The notes under the pieces: model-generated
Database searches by the model: none
What the model saw: only the letters and a program-made list of their open reading frames with translations
What the model was told of the DNA's origin: nothing
Part shown: piece after piece, positions 1 through 8,044 of the stretch
Layout of the letters: every line of letters begins with the position of its first letter
Position numbering within the stretch: position 1 is the first letter of the stretch
Assembly: GCF_025143365.1 (NCBI RefSeq)
Contig: NZ_JALXPE010000041.1
Coordinates: forward strand, 1-36,093
Reading direction: 5' to 3'
Source of the DNA: Microbacterium sp. p3-SID336
GTDB taxonomy: Bacteria > Actinomycetota > Actinomycetes > Actinomycetales > Microbacteriaceae
DNA: 36,093 nucleotides
Position numbers and translations under genes: made by a program

Positions 1-2242
1 CGACGACGAACCCGTCATCGAGACCGATCCGACCCTCCCACCCGTCGCCCTCTCCGCCGAGCACGAGGCGAAGAGCCGCCGCTGGACCCTGCCGAAGATC
101 CTGCTCTGGACGGCCATCGCCCTGCTCGGCGGTGTCGCCTGGGTGATGCTCGCGATCGTCCGCGGCGAGACCGTCAACGCGATCTGGTTCGTGTTCGCGG
201 CCGTCTGCACCTACCTGATCGGCTACCGCTTCTACTCGAAGGTCATCGAGCGCTACATCACGCGCCCCGACGACCGCCGCGCCACGCCCGCCGAGGTCAA
301 GCAGGACGGCAAGGACTACGTCCCCACCGACCGTCGCGTGCTGTATGGCCACCACTTCGCCGCCATCGCCGGCGCCGGCCCCCTGGTCGGGCCCGTGCTC
401 GCGGCGCAGATGGGCTACCTCCCCGGCACGATCTGGATCATCGTGGGCGTCGTGCTCGCTGGCGCCGTGCAGGACTACACGGTCCTGTTCTTCTCGATGC
501 GTCGCGGCGGCCGCACGATCGGCCAGATGGCGCGACAGGAGCTCGGGAAGATCGGCGGAACCGCGGCGATCATCGCCTCGCTGCTGATCATGCTGATCAT
601 CGTCGCGATCCTCGCCCTCGTGGTCGTCAACGCGCTCGGCGAGAGCCCGTGGGGCGTGTTTTCGGTCGCGATGACGATCCCGATCGCGCTCTTCATGGGC
701 GTCTACCTGCGCTACCTCCGCCCCGGCAAGGTCACCGAGGTGTCCATCATCGGCTTCGTGCTGCTGATGGCGGCGATCATCGGCGGCGGCTGGGTCGCCG
801 GCACCGAGTGGGGCCAGGCGATCTTCCACCTCGACCGCACCACGATCGCGTGGGGCATCATCATCTACGGCTTCATCGCCGCCGTGCTGCCGGTGTGGCT
901 GCTGCTCGCGCCGCGCGACTACCTCTCCACGTTCATGAAGATCGGCGTCATCGTCATGCTCGCCGGTGCGATCGTGCTGGTGCGGCCGGAGATCTCCGTC
1001 CCCGCGGTCAGCATCTTCGGCGAGAACGGCATGGGTCCGGTGTTCGCCGGTCCCCTCTTCCCGTTCCTGTTCGTCACGATCGCGTGCGGGGCGCTGTCCG
1101 GCTTCCATGCGCTGATCGCCTCGGGCACCACGCCGAAGCTCGTGGAGAAGGAGCGCCAGACCCGGTTCATCGGCTACGGCGGCATGCTCATGGAGTCGTT
1201 CGTCGCGATCATGGCCCTCGTCGCCGCGATCTCGATCGACCAAGGCATCTACTTCGCCATGAACGCGCCATCCGCCGCGACCGGCGGCACCGTCGAGGGC
1301 GCGGTCGCGTTCGTGAACTCGCTCGGGCTGACGGGGGTGAACCTCACCCCCGACATGCTCACCGGCACCGCGGCGGCCGTCGGCGAGGAGTCCATCGTGT
1401 CCCGCACGGGTGGCGCCCCGACGCTCGCACTCGGCCTCGCGCACATCATGCAGCAGGCCCTCGGCGGGCAGGCGCTCATGGCGTTCTGGTACCACTTCGC
1501 GATCATGTTCGAGGCGCTGTTCATCCTCACCGCGGTCGACGCCGGCACGCGCGTGGCCCGCTTCATGCTGCAGGACTCGATCGGCGCCTGGTTCCCGAAG
1601 TTCCGCGACGTGTCGTGGCGCCCCGGGGTGTGGATCTGCACCGCCATCATGGTCGCCGGCTGGGGAGCGATCCTCATCCTCGGCGTGACCGACCCGCTCG
1701 GCGGCATCAACACGTTCTTCCCGCTGTTCGGCATCGCCAACCAGCTGCTCGCCGCGATCGCGCTCGCCGTGGTGCTGGCCATCGTCGCCAAGCGGGGGCG
1801 CAGCTACTTCCGGTGGCTGTGGATCATCGCGCTGCCGCTCGCGTTCACCGCCGTCGTCACCATCACGGCCTCGCTCTACAAGATCTTCTCGCCCGTGCCG
1901 GCGATCGGATACTGGGCGAACCACTTCCGCTACCGGGAGGCGCTGGACTCCGGCGACACGGCGCTGGGCGAGCCGCAGGTGCTGGAGGCGGTGATCCGCA
2001 ACACAGCCGTGCAGGGCACGCTGTCGATCATCTTCGTGGTGCTCGCGATCATCGTGATCGTGATGGCCGTGATCGCGACCGCCAAGGCGATCCGCAACGG
2101 CGGCGGCGAGAACACCGAGGATGCCCCTGTCGCCTCGCGGCGCTTCGCTCCTGCCGGCTTCATGCCGGACGCGGAGGAGCGCGAGCTGGAGAAGCAGTGG
2201 GAGCCCGTCCTCGCCGAGGAGCGCGCGGCGTCGCGCCACTGA
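1..2242 (+). CDS. cstA: CstA-family carbon starvation / pyruvate-peptide transporter (5' partial)
   Basis: The reading frame is open from base 2, so the true start lies outside the window; about 746 residues are visible against roughly 700 for E. coli CstA. A short charged cytoplasmic stretch leads into a first membrane helix (codons around 107-155), followed by many more hydrophobic segments. The family signature region is clear: GPLVGPVLAAQMGYLPGT, then an AVQDY motif and MRRGGRTIGQMAR, with FFPLFGIANQLLAAIAL near the C-terminus. CstA proteins are inner-membrane transporters; E. coli CstA and its paralogue BtsT import pyruvate, and CstA has also been linked to peptide uptake. The next gene, 1 nt downstream, is the usual small partner YbdD/YjiX. 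A LytS/LytTR two-component pair follows, as with BtsSR and BtsT. The substrate cannot be read from sequence. Confidence 0.93.
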   Translation, partial: DDEPVIETDPTLPPVALSAEHEAKSRRWTLPKILLWTAIALLGGVAWVMLAIVRGETVNAIWFVFAAVCTYLIGYRFYSKVIERYITRPDDRRATPAEVKQDGKDYVPTDRRVLYGHHFAAIAGAGPLVGPVLAAQMGYLPGTIWIIVGVVLAGAVQDYTVLFFSMRRGGRTIGQMARQELGKIGGTAAIIASLLIMLIIVAILALVVVNALGESPWGVFSVAMTIPIALFMGVYLRYLRPGKVTEVSIIGFVLLMAAIIGGGWVAGTEWGQAIFHLDRTTIAWGIIIYGFIAAVLPVWLLLAPRDYLSTFMKIGVIVMLAGAIVLVRPEISVPAVSIFGENGMGPVFAGPLFPFLFVTIACGALSGFHALIASGTTPKLVEKERQTRFIGYGGMLMESFVAIMALVAAISIDQGIYFAMNAPSAATGGTVEGAVAFVNSLGLTGVNLTPDMLTGTAAAVGEESIVSRTGGAPTLALGLAHIMQQALGGQALMAFWYHFAIMFEALFILTAVDAGTRVARFMLQDSIGAWFPKFRDVSWRPGVWICTAIMVAGWGAILILGVTDPLGGINTFFPLFGIANQLLAAIALAVVLAIVAKRGRSYFRWLWIIALPLAFTAVVTITASLYKIFSPVPAIGYWANHFRYREALDSGDTALGEPQVLEAVIRNTAVQGTLSIIFVVLAIIVIVMAVIATAKAIRNGGGENTEDAPVASRRFAPAGFMPDAEERELEKQWEPVLAEERAASRH

Positions 2243-2243
2243 G

Positions 2244-2489
2244 ATGAGTCCCACCATGGATCGGACGGATGCCGCGGCCACCCCGCTGCGGGCGCGGGGG
2301 GGCGCCCTCGGCCGGGCCGGCCGCGGCATCCGCTGGTACATGACGACGCTGATGGGCGACACCGCGTACGCCACGTACGTCGCCCATCACCGTCGCCACC
2401 ACCCGGGCGAGGAGCCGCTGACCGAGCGCCAGTTCTGGCGCCAGCGCATGGACGACCAGGACCGCAACCCCGGCGCCCGCTGCTGCTGA
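2244..2489 (+). CDS. ybdD: YbdD/YjiX family small protein, CstA partner
   Basis: This 81-residue protein starts one base after the cstA stop, so the two are almost certainly translated together; a second in-frame ATG at 2256 could also serve. The C-terminal half matches the YbdD/YjiX family (DUF466): IRWYMTTLMGDTAYATYVAHH, a His-Pro pair, an FWRQR segment and the conserved terminal GARCC. E. coli homologues are about 65 residues and are encoded directly behind cstA and btsT, where they are needed for transporter function. The first 28 residues are basic and Ala/Gly-rich and are not part of the conserved family. There is no membrane segment, so it presumably acts on the cytoplasmic side of the transporter. 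Confidence 0.88.
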   Translation: MSPTMDRTDAAATPLRARGGALGRAGRGIRWYMTTLMGDTAYATYVAHHRRHHPGEEPLTERQFWRQRMDDQDRNPGARCC

Positions 2490-2567
2490 CACCTGCCCGG
2501 TGCCTGCTGCCGCAGAGCCGTGTACAACGGTGCCAGCGGCTGCTCGCCCGTGCGCGACCGACCCGGC

Positions 2568-2583
2568 GTCCGCTGCCGCGGAC
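2568..2583. repeat. Small 6-bp hairpin next to inverted repeat 1
   Basis: GTCCGC (2568-2573) and GCGGAC (2578-2583) form a perfect 6-bp stem with a 4-nt loop, 78 nt after the ybdD stop and touching the larger inverted repeat. It could assist termination of the cstA-ybdD transcript, but there is no T-run. The rest of 2490-2705 shows no gene. Confidence 0.3.
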
Positions 2584-2670
2584 CGTTCACAACTCAGGAG
2601 AATCGGCGCCCTTCGTCCCCAGAGCGAGCCGTTCGCCGGAGTGGGACGCATATCTCCTGAGTTGTGAACG
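2584..2670. repeat. Long inverted repeat element, copy 1 (18-bp perfect arms)
   Basis: CGTTCACAACTCAGGAGA (2584-2601) and its exact reverse complement (2653-2670) flank a 51-nt centre. The centre has weaker inner pairing (CGTCCC at 2614-2619 with GGGACG at 2643-2648). The same arm sequence recurs at 12281-12364 around an unrelated centre of similar length. It lies between the end of cstA-ybdD and the promoter of the histidine kinase gene. It is either a dispersed REP/MITE-like element or a terminator-type structure used repeatedly in this genome. Confidence 0.85.
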
Positions 2671-2693
2671 CCGCAGTCCCGCGCCCCCGTCCC

Positions 2694-2699
2694 TAGGCT
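2694..2699 (+). promoter_or_regulatory. -10 box TAGGCT, probably leaderless start of the histidine kinase gene
   Basis: TAGGCT fits the actinobacterial TAnnnT -10 consensus. It is followed by GAACGC and then the ATG at 2706, which places the expected transcription start on or next to the start codon. No Shine-Dalgarno sequence precedes this ATG, which supports a leaderless mRNA. No convincing -35 box is visible. Confidence 0.5.
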
Positions 2700-2705
2700 G
2701 AACGC

Positions 2706-3914
2706 ATGAACGACGTCGTGCTCGCCGCCGTGCTGGGCGTGCTGGGCGGAATCGCCCTCACCCTGCTGCTGCTGCTCGCGCGACGGTTCGCACGGGGAGC
2801 CGCCGACCTCGGCAGCGACGCGGAGCAGGGGGCGCTGCGGGCGCTGCACCAGGCGAGTCTCGCGGCGCCGCACCTGCGCGGGGGGCTGGCGACGCCGGAC
2901 GTGGTGCGGGCCGTGCGACACCTCCGGGTGCTGCTCGGCAGCGCGGCGGTGGCCATCGTGAGCGCGCCCGCCGTCGGGTCGGACGCGGAGCCGGCGCCGG
3001 TCGTGTCGTTCGACGGCGCAGCCGACGGCCTGGAGTCCGCTGCACGGCGCATCGCGGAGCAGGTCCGGTCGACCGGGCGGCGGCAGGTGTTCCCTGCGCC
3101 CGCGAGGACCGCCGACCTGGAAGCGGTCGGCGCCCCGATCGTCGTCGACGGCAGGATCGTCGGGGTCGTGGTGGCCTTCGCCGCTCCGGTGCGAGCGTCC
3201 CTGGTGCGCGCCGCGGAGGAGGTGGCCGACTGGTGCGCCGCGCAGGTCGAGCTGGGCGGACTGGAGGCGTCGCGCACGCAGCTCGCCGAGGCCGAACTGC
3301 GGTCGCTGCGTGCCCAGATCTCGCCGCACTTCATCTACAACGCCCTCACCGCGATCGCCTCGTTCATCACGACGGACCCCGACAGGGCGCGCGACCTGGT
3401 GCTGGAGTTCGCGGACTTCACGCGGTACTCCTTCCGTCGGCAGGGCGAGTTCACGACGCTCGCCGAGGAGCTGGGCAGCATCCACTCCTACCTGGAGCTG
3501 GAGCGCGCGCGCTTCGGCGACCGGCTGCGCGTCACCCTGCAGATCGCGCCGGAGACGCTCGCCACGGTCATCCCGTTCCTGTCGGTGCAGCCGCTCGTGG
3601 AGAACGCCGTGCGGCACGGCCTGGAGCCCGGCGAGCGCGGCGGCGAGATCCGCATCGCCTCCCGCGACGACGGCACCCACACCGAGATCACCGTGGAGGA
3701 CGACGGCATCGGGATGGACCCGGAGAGCCTGCGCACGCTCCTCACCGCTCGCGAGGACGGCGGGCACGTCGGACTGCGCAACGTCGACACCCGGCTGCGA
3801 CAGCTGTACGGCAGCAGCGGCGGACTGGTCGTGGAGACCAACACCGGCGCAGGTACCCTGGTGCGCATGCGAGTCCCGAAATCGCAGCCGCTGCACGACC
3901 CGGACGACGACTGA
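2706..3914 (+). CDS. LytS-type sensor histidine kinase
   Basis: The 402-residue protein has one N-terminal membrane helix (about 5-25), a GAF-like globular region (about 60-190), then a His_kinase (PF06580-type) phosphoacceptor segment LRAQISPHFIYNALTAI with His208. An HATPase domain follows, with VENAVRHG (Asn300), DDGIGMD and HVGLRNVDTRL. This is the LytS/YpdA/BtsS class, which always pairs with LytTR regulators such as the one encoded 9 nt downstream. BtsS and LytS carry a multi-span 5TM sensor; here it is replaced by a single helix and a soluble domain, so the signal may be sensed in the cytoplasm. Given its position between two transporter units, it probably responds to a carboxylate such as pyruvate or acetate; that is inference. 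The start is chosen from the -10 box 6 nt upstream. Confidence 0.92.
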   Translation: MNDVVLAAVLGVLGGIALTLLLLLARRFARGAADLGSDAEQGALRALHQASLAAPHLRGGLATPDVVRAVRHLRVLLGSAAVAIVSAPAVGSDAEPAPVVSFDGAADGLESAARRIAEQVRSTGRRQVFPAPARTADLEAVGAPIVVDGRIVGVVVAFAAPVRASLVRAAEEVADWCAAQVELGGLEASRTQLAEAELRSLRAQISPHFIYNALTAIASFITTDPDRARDLVLEFADFTRYSFRRQGEFTTLAEELGSIHSYLELERARFGDRLRVTLQIAPETLATVIPFLSVQPLVENAVRHGLEPGERGGEIRIASRDDGTHTEITVEDDGIGMDPESLRTLLTAREDGGHVGLRNVDTRLRQLYGSSGGLVVETNTGAGTLVRMRVPKSQPLHDPDDD

Positions 3915-3923
3915 GGTGCGGGC

Positions 3924-4640
3924 ATGATCGACGTCCTCGTCGCGGATGACGAGCAGCCAGCGCTCGACGAGCTGGTGCACCTGCTGCGTGCGGATCCACG
4001 GATCGCCGAGATCCTCACCGCGAGCAGCGGACCGGAGGCGCTGCGGCTGCTCTCGGCCCGTGCCGTCCGGATCGCGTTCCTCGACATCCACATGCCCGGC
4101 CTCCTCGGCACGGACCTCGCACGTGCCCTCCTCGCCCTCGCCGAGCCGCCCGCCGTGGTGTTCGTCACCGCGGACGAGGCCCGTGCCGTGGAGGCGTTCG
4201 AGCTGCGCGCCGCCGACTACCTCCTCAAGCCCGTGCGCCGGGAACGGCTCCGCAGCGCCGTGGACAGGGTGCTGCAGCTCGGGGATGCGCCCCGAGGGGA
4301 CGACGAGATGCTTCCGGTCACGGTCGGCTCGGCGGTGCGGTTCGTGCGTCGCAGCGAGGTGCGGTGGGTGCAGGCGCAGGGCGACTATTCGCGACTGCAC
4401 ACGGAGGACGGGCAGGGGCATCTCGTGCGGATCCCGATCTCCGAGCTGGAGGCGCGCTGGACGAGCGCGGGGTTCCTGCGGGTCCACCGCTCGACGCTCG
4501 TGCGCACCGCGGCGGTGACCGAGGCGCGGCTGTCCGGCGGGGAGCCCGCGGTGGTGGTGGGCGCGACGGTGCTTCCGGTCAGCCGGCGCCTCGTGCCCGC
4601 GGTGCGGGAGGCGCTGGTCCGCGGTGAGGCCTCGACATGA
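3924..4640 (+). CDS. LytTR-family response regulator
   Basis: The 238-residue protein has an N-terminal receiver domain (about 1-115) and a C-terminal LytTR DNA-binding domain (about 135-235). Receiver landmarks are the acidic pair DD near residues 8-9, phosphoacceptor Asp54 in FLDIHMPG, Thr82 in VFVTA and Lys102 in YLLKPV. The LytTR part shows VRWVQAQGDYSRLHT, the FLRVHRSTLV motif and VLPVSRR. LytTR domains bind paired direct repeats upstream of target promoters. It lies 9 nt after its cognate kinase and its stop overlaps the next start by 4 nt (ATGA), so it is translationally coupled to the membrane protein and symporter that follow, its likely regulatory targets together with cstA. Confidence 0.93.
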   Translation: MIDVLVADDEQPALDELVHLLRADPRIAEILTASSGPEALRLLSARAVRIAFLDIHMPGLLGTDLARALLALAEPPAVVFVTADEARAVEAFELRAADYLLKPVRRERLRSAVDRVLQLGDAPRGDDEMLPVTVGSAVRFVRRSEVRWVQAQGDYSRLHTEDGQGHLVRIPISELEARWTSAGFLRVHRSTLVRTAAVTEARLSGGEPAVVVGATVLPVSRRLVPAVREALVRGEAST

Positions 4641-5035
4641 CGGGCACGCCGGAGCGCGGCGCGACGGACGTGCCGAAGCGGGTGCGGGTCACGGCAGACC
4701 TCCCGGCGCGGGGCCCGGCGGCGCTGACGCGCGGCATCGCGCTGCCGGGGGCGCCGGTCGATGAAGCGGACGCGGTGTACGCCAGGGCGCTGATGCGCAG
4801 CCAGCTGCGGCTCGCGCTCGGCACGGTCGCCGGGTTCGTGCTCGTCGTCGTGGCGATGACGCTGACCATCGCCGTCATCCCGCAGATCGACGACATCGTG
4901 CTGTGGGGACTGCCGCTGTCGTGGCTGCTGCAGGCCTTCGCGTTCTACCCCGTCATCCTCGTGTTCGCGCTGTTGTACGCCCGCACCGCCGTGCGCAACG
5001 AGCGTCGGTACCGGGCGCTGCGGGACCGCGAGTGA
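4637..5035 (+). CDS. Two-helix membrane protein, DUF485/YjcH-like symporter partner
   Basis: This 132-residue protein has a basic, hydrophilic first 55 residues, then two membrane helices (about 57-80 and 92-115) and a charged tail ending RTAVRNERRYRALRDRE. The layout and the place directly before an ActP-like symporter match the E. coli yjcH-actP pair, in which a small DUF485 protein precedes the acetate permease; sequence likeness to DUF485 is only suggestive. Its ATG overlaps the response regulator stop (ATGA) and its stop overlaps the GTG of the symporter (GTGA), so the three are one translational unit. It probably assembles with or supports the symporter. Confidence 0.75.
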   Translation: MTGTPERGATDVPKRVRVTADLPARGPAALTRGIALPGAPVDEADAVYARALMRSQLRLALGTVAGFVLVVVAMTLTIAVIPQIDDIVLWGLPLSWLLQAFAFYPVILVFALLYARTAVRNERRYRALRDRE

Positions 5036-6489
5036 ACGCCGTGCTCGACCTGATCGGCGTGGCCCTGGTGGTGCTGGCGACGCTGCTGATCGGCGTCTAC
5101 GGGCTGCGGGTCTCCCGCACGACCGGCGACTTCTTCGTGGCGTCGCGCACGGTGCGCCCGGTGTGGAACGCCTCGGCGATCAGCGGCGAGTACCTCTCGG
5201 CCGGCACCTTCCTCGGGCTGTCCGGCCTGGTGCTGCTCGACGGCGCCCGCGGCTTCTGGTTCCCGATCGGCTATGCCGCCGGGTACCTGCTGGTGCTCGT
5301 CTTCGTCGCGGCACCGCTGCGCCGGAGCGGGGCCTATACGATCCCGGACTTCGTGGAGGCGCGGCTGGGGTCGACCGCGGCACGCCGGGTCACGAGCCTC
5401 GCGGTGCTCATCATCGGATGGCTGTACATCGTGCCGCAGCTGCACGGCGCCGGCATCACGCTCGTGGTGGTCGCGGGACTGCCGGAGTGGGTGGGCGCCG
5501 TGACGATCGCCGTGCTGGTGGCGGCCGCCGTCGCAGCGGGAGGCATGCGGGCGATCACGTTCGTGCAGGCGTTCCAGTACTGGCTCAAGCTCACGGCGCT
5601 GCTGGTGCCGGTGGTGTGCATCGCGTTCGCGCTGAGCGGCGGCCCGCACGAGTTCGACCCGGCGCTGGTGTTCCCGGCCGAGGCGGGCCCGAGCGGGTTC
5701 GACGCGTACGAGACGGCGTCTCTGCTGTTGGCGCTGCTCCTGGGCACCATGGGACTGCCGCACGTGCTGGTGCGGTTCTACACGAGCCCGACCGGGGCGT
5801 CGGCGCGGCGGACCACGGTGATCGTGATCGCGATGGTGAGCGCGTTCTACGCGGTGTCGAGCGGGATGGGGCTGCTGGCCCGGATCGCCGCGCCCGACCT
5901 CGCGGTGCCAGGCGTGGCCGACACGGTGGTGCTGCAGCTGCCGTCGCGCGTGTTCCCCGGGCTCGGCGGCGAACTGCTGACGGCGCTGATCGTCGCGGGG
6001 GCGTTCGCGGCGTTCCTGGCGACGTCCGCGGGGCTGGTGGTGTCGCTCGCCGGGGTCATCAGCCAGGACGTGTTCTCCGGGTCGGTGCGGTCGTTCCGGC
6101 TGTCGGCGCTGCTGTGTGCCCTGGTGCCGCTCGCGCTGGCTCTGCTCACGGCGCCGGCGGGACTGGTGTCGAGCGTGGGGGTGGTGTTCGTGGTGGCGGC
6201 GTCGACCCTGTCGCCGGTGGTGCTGCTGGGCGTGTGGTGGCGCGGGCTCACGGCGCGCGGAGCCGTCGCCGGGATGGTGTGCGGGGGTGTCGCGACGGGT
6301 CTGGCGCTGCTCGTGCACGCCGCGGTGGGCGGGGTCGGGGTGGCCGCGCCCTACCTCGTGCAGCCGGCGGCCTGGACGATCCCGCTGGCCACGGCGGTGA
6401 CCGTGGTGGTGTCGCTGCTGGATCCGCGCGGCCCTTCGCCGCGGACCGAGCGGTTCCTCGCGCGCGTGCACACTCCGGAGCGCGGCTGA
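5032..6489 (+). CDS. Sodium/solute symporter, ActP/MctP-like
   Basis: The 485-residue protein is a polytopic member of the sodium:solute symporter family with about 13 hydrophobic segments. ActP-like features are NASAISGEYLSAGTFLGLSG near the N-terminus, GAYTIPDFVEARLG, an LHGAGITL segment, and GTMGLPHVLVRFYTSP in the middle. ActP and MctP transport acetate, pyruvate, lactate and similar monocarboxylates with sodium or protons. The GTG at 5032 is preferred because it overlaps the preceding stop (GTGA), as seen throughout this window; a GTG at 5041 is an alternative. The regulator upstream probably controls it. Its 3' end is followed by a degenerate copy of itself. Confidence 0.9.
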   Translation: MNAVLDLIGVALVVLATLLIGVYGLRVSRTTGDFFVASRTVRPVWNASAISGEYLSAGTFLGLSGLVLLDGARGFWFPIGYAAGYLLVLVFVAAPLRRSGAYTIPDFVEARLGSTAARRVTSLAVLIIGWLYIVPQLHGAGITLVVVAGLPEWVGAVTIAVLVAAAVAAGGMRAITFVQAFQYWLKLTALLVPVVCIAFALSGGPHEFDPALVFPAEAGPSGFDAYETASLLLALLLGTMGLPHVLVRFYTSPTGASARRTTVIVIAMVSAFYAVSSGMGLLARIAAPDLAVPGVADTVVLQLPSRVFPGLGGELLTALIVAGAFAAFLATSAGLVVSLAGVISQDVFSGSVRSFRLSALLCALVPLALALLTAPAGLVSSVGVVFVVAASTLSPVVLLGVWWRGLTARGAVAGMVCGGVATGLALLVHAAVGGVGVAAPYLVQPAAWTIPLATAVTVVVSLLDPRGPSPRTERFLARVHTPERG

Positions 6490-6570
6490 GGCGGTCTCGC
6501 GGCGCCGCTCGGCGGACGGACCGTTTCCTCGCCCCGTGCACGCCGCGGCTGACACGATCCCGCGGCGCCG
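6441..6570. repeat. Degenerate duplication of the symporter gene 3' end
   Basis: The last coding bases and stop of the symporter gene plus about 20 nt (6441-6507) resemble the following stretch (6512-6570). Shared blocks in the same order are GCGGAC, TTCCTCGC, CGTGCAC, GCGGCTGA and CGCGGCGCCG, separated by small indels. This looks like an old tandem duplication across the stop codon. Confidence 0.5.
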
Positions 6571-6600
6571 GTCCGCGCAGCGCTGCCGGTCGGCGGATGC

Positions 6601-6641
6601 GCACCGGGGGTGACCCACTCGGTGGCCCCTTCCGCCGGTGC
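6601..6641. terminator. Possible bidirectional terminator between convergent genes
   Basis: GCACCGG (6601-6607) pairs with CCGGTGC (6635-6641), and an inner G-run can pair with CCCC at 6626-6629. It sits just after the symporter tail duplication and 2 nt before the pirin stop, in the right place to stop transcripts from both sides. There is no T-run. Confidence 0.35.
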
Positions 6642-6643
6642 CG

Positions 6644-7561
6644 TCAGAGGGTGCGGCTGCGCGGCATCAGGCGTACGGGCGGCAACGGCGGGGCGGGGAT
6701 GCGCACGTCGTGGCCGTCGACCCTGCCGAAACGGTCGGAGGCGGCCTCCCAGTCGGCCCGTGCCTCGGCGATCTCGTCGTGCGAGCGGCCGGCGAAGTTC
6801 CACCACATGACGATGTCGTCCTCGAACGGCTCCCCGCCGAGGAGGAACAGCAGGGCGCCCTCGGTGCTGGTCACGTCGATGTGATCGCGCGAGTCGCCGA
6901 GGTACAGCAGGGCGTTGCGCTCCAGGTCGTGGTCGGTGAGCGCGGCGCCGCCCTCGACGAGCAGCAGCGCGTGCTCCCAGCGCGGTCCGAGCGGCAGGCG
7001 CACGGTCGACCCTGCGGGGAGGGCGATCTCCGCGCCGACGATCGGCGTGTGCACGGTGGCGGGGGAGCGCACGCCCGCGAACTCGCCGAGCACGACCGTG
7101 GCGGTGGCGTCTTGGCCGTGCCGTGCGGGGAGGGCGACGGTGGGCAGCGCAGTGTGCCGCTCGAACCCGCCCTCGCCGTGCCGCGCCGACTCGGGCAGCA
7201 CCACCCAGAACTGCAGCGCGTCGAGCGGGACCGGGTCCTCGCCGATCGAGTACTCGGAGTGGGAGATGCCGTTGCCGGCGGTCATGAGATTCAGCTGTCC
7301 GCGCCGCAGGTCGGCGTCGCTGCCGAGGGAGTCGCGGTGGCGGATCTCGCCGACGAGCGGCCAGGTGACCGTCTGCAGGCCGATGTGCGGGTGCGGCTCC
7401 ACGCGCATGCGGGTGTCGGCGGGCCCGAACCGGTCGAGGAAGCACCAGGCGCCGATCGTCGGCAGGTTGCGGTGCGGCAGCACGCGCAGCACGTTCATGC
7501 CGCGCACGCCGCCGAGCGGCACCTCGCGCGGCTCGAGGACGAGGCGGCGCTCGCCGATCAT
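6644..7561 (-). CDS. Pirin family protein
   Basis: The 305-residue protein is a bicupin of the pirin family. The metal-binding motifs are present in the N-terminal cupin: EPHPHIGLQTVTW supplies two His and GNGISHSEYS supplies His and Glu, the set that binds iron in human pirin. The C-terminal cupin follows (GEPFEDDIVMWWNFAGRS is the typical end). Bacterial pirins have been reported as quercetinases or as modulators of enzymes such as pyruvate dehydrogenase; the role here is unknown. Its ATG overlaps the stop of the acetyltransferase gene upstream by 4 nt, so the two form a small minus-strand operon. Confidence 0.92.
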   Translation of the reverse strand: MIGERRLVLEPREVPLGGVRGMNVLRVLPHRNLPTIGAWCFLDRFGPADTRMRVEPHPHIGLQTVTWPLVGEIRHRDSLGSDADLRRGQLNLMTAGNGISHSEYSIGEDPVPLDALQFWVVLPESARHGEGGFERHTALPTVALPARHGQDATATVVLGEFAGVRSPATVHTPIVGAEIALPAGSTVRLPLGPRWEHALLLVEGGAALTDHDLERNALLYLGDSRDHIDVTSTEGALLFLLGGEPFEDDIVMWWNFAGRSHDEIAEARADWEAASDRFGRVDGHDVRIPAPPLPPVRLMPRSRTL

Positions 7562-7941
7562 TCCGCCCGCCCGGTGGGGTCCTCGTCGCCGGCGCTCGAC
7601 TCCTCCTGCACGGCGGCAGGCTCAGAAGTGCCGCCCTGCACGTCGGCGGGCCGCTGCGGCCAGCGGATCTCCGCGCCAGGCACCTCGTGGGTCTGCAGGT
7701 ACTTCGCGATGTAGGGGCACAGCGGCACGATCGGCTCGCCGCGGTCGACGGCGTCGGCGAGTGCCGCGGAGGCGAGCTTCCCGGCCAGACCCTGTCCCTG
7801 GAACGCCGGGTCGATCTCGGTGTGGATGAAGCGGATCGCGCCGGAGCGCAGCTGGAACTCCGCGTAGCCGGCGAGCACGTCGTCGGAGCGGATCTCGTAG
7901 CGGGAGGCGTCGTCGTGGCGGGTCACGGTGATGTCGGTCAT
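7558..7941 (-). CDS. Small GNAT-like N-acetyltransferase (COG2388 type)
   Basis: The 127-residue protein contains the compact GNAT fold of the COG2388/YidJ group: GYAEFQLRSGAIRFIHTEID is followed by the acetyl-CoA binding loop PAFQGQGLAGKLASAALADA and by PLCPYIAKYLQTH, the usual end of the domain. The last 30 residues are Glu/Pro-rich and probably disordered. Substrates of this group are not known. A GGAG Shine-Dalgarno sequence lies 6 nt before the ATG on the minus strand. It leads the two-gene operon with pirin and is divergent from recQ. Confidence 0.85.
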   Translation of the reverse strand: MTDITVTRHDDASRYEIRSDDVLAGYAEFQLRSGAIRFIHTEIDPAFQGQGLAGKLASAALADAVDRGEPIVPLCPYIAKYLQTHEVPGAEIRWPQRPADVQGGTSEPAAVQEESSAGDEDPTGRAE

Positions 7942-7968
7942 CGGGTGCTCCTTCGGGGGTCTGCGTCC

Positions 7969-7974
7969 AACCTA
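7969..7974 (-). promoter_or_regulatory. -10 box TAGGTT for the GNAT-pirin operon
   Basis: On the minus strand TAGGTT (complement of 7969-7974) is followed by GGACGC. It would start transcription about 20 nt before the acetyltransferase ATG, leaving room for the GGAG ribosome binding site. No good -35 box is seen. Confidence 0.45.
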
Positions 7975-8032
7975 CGCCCGCGGGCGCCGGTGCGGGCCTG
8001 TGCACGGCGGTGCCGGTGTCGGGCGGGGTGGT

Positions 8033-8038
8033 TACGCT
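8033..8038 (+). promoter_or_regulatory. -10 box TACGCT, probably leaderless recQ start
   Basis: TACGCT is followed by exactly 6 nt (GGAGGG) and then the recQ ATG. The GGAGGG directly abuts the ATG, too close to act as a normal ribosome binding site, so a leaderless start at or next to the ATG is the simpler reading. Confidence 0.45.
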
Positions 8039-8044
8039 GGAGGG

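Noticed and set aside
2490..2583. A possible small gene between ybdD and the inverted repeat
   Set aside because: Short open frames on both strands lack a ribosome binding site, promoter spacing and recognisable protein sequence.
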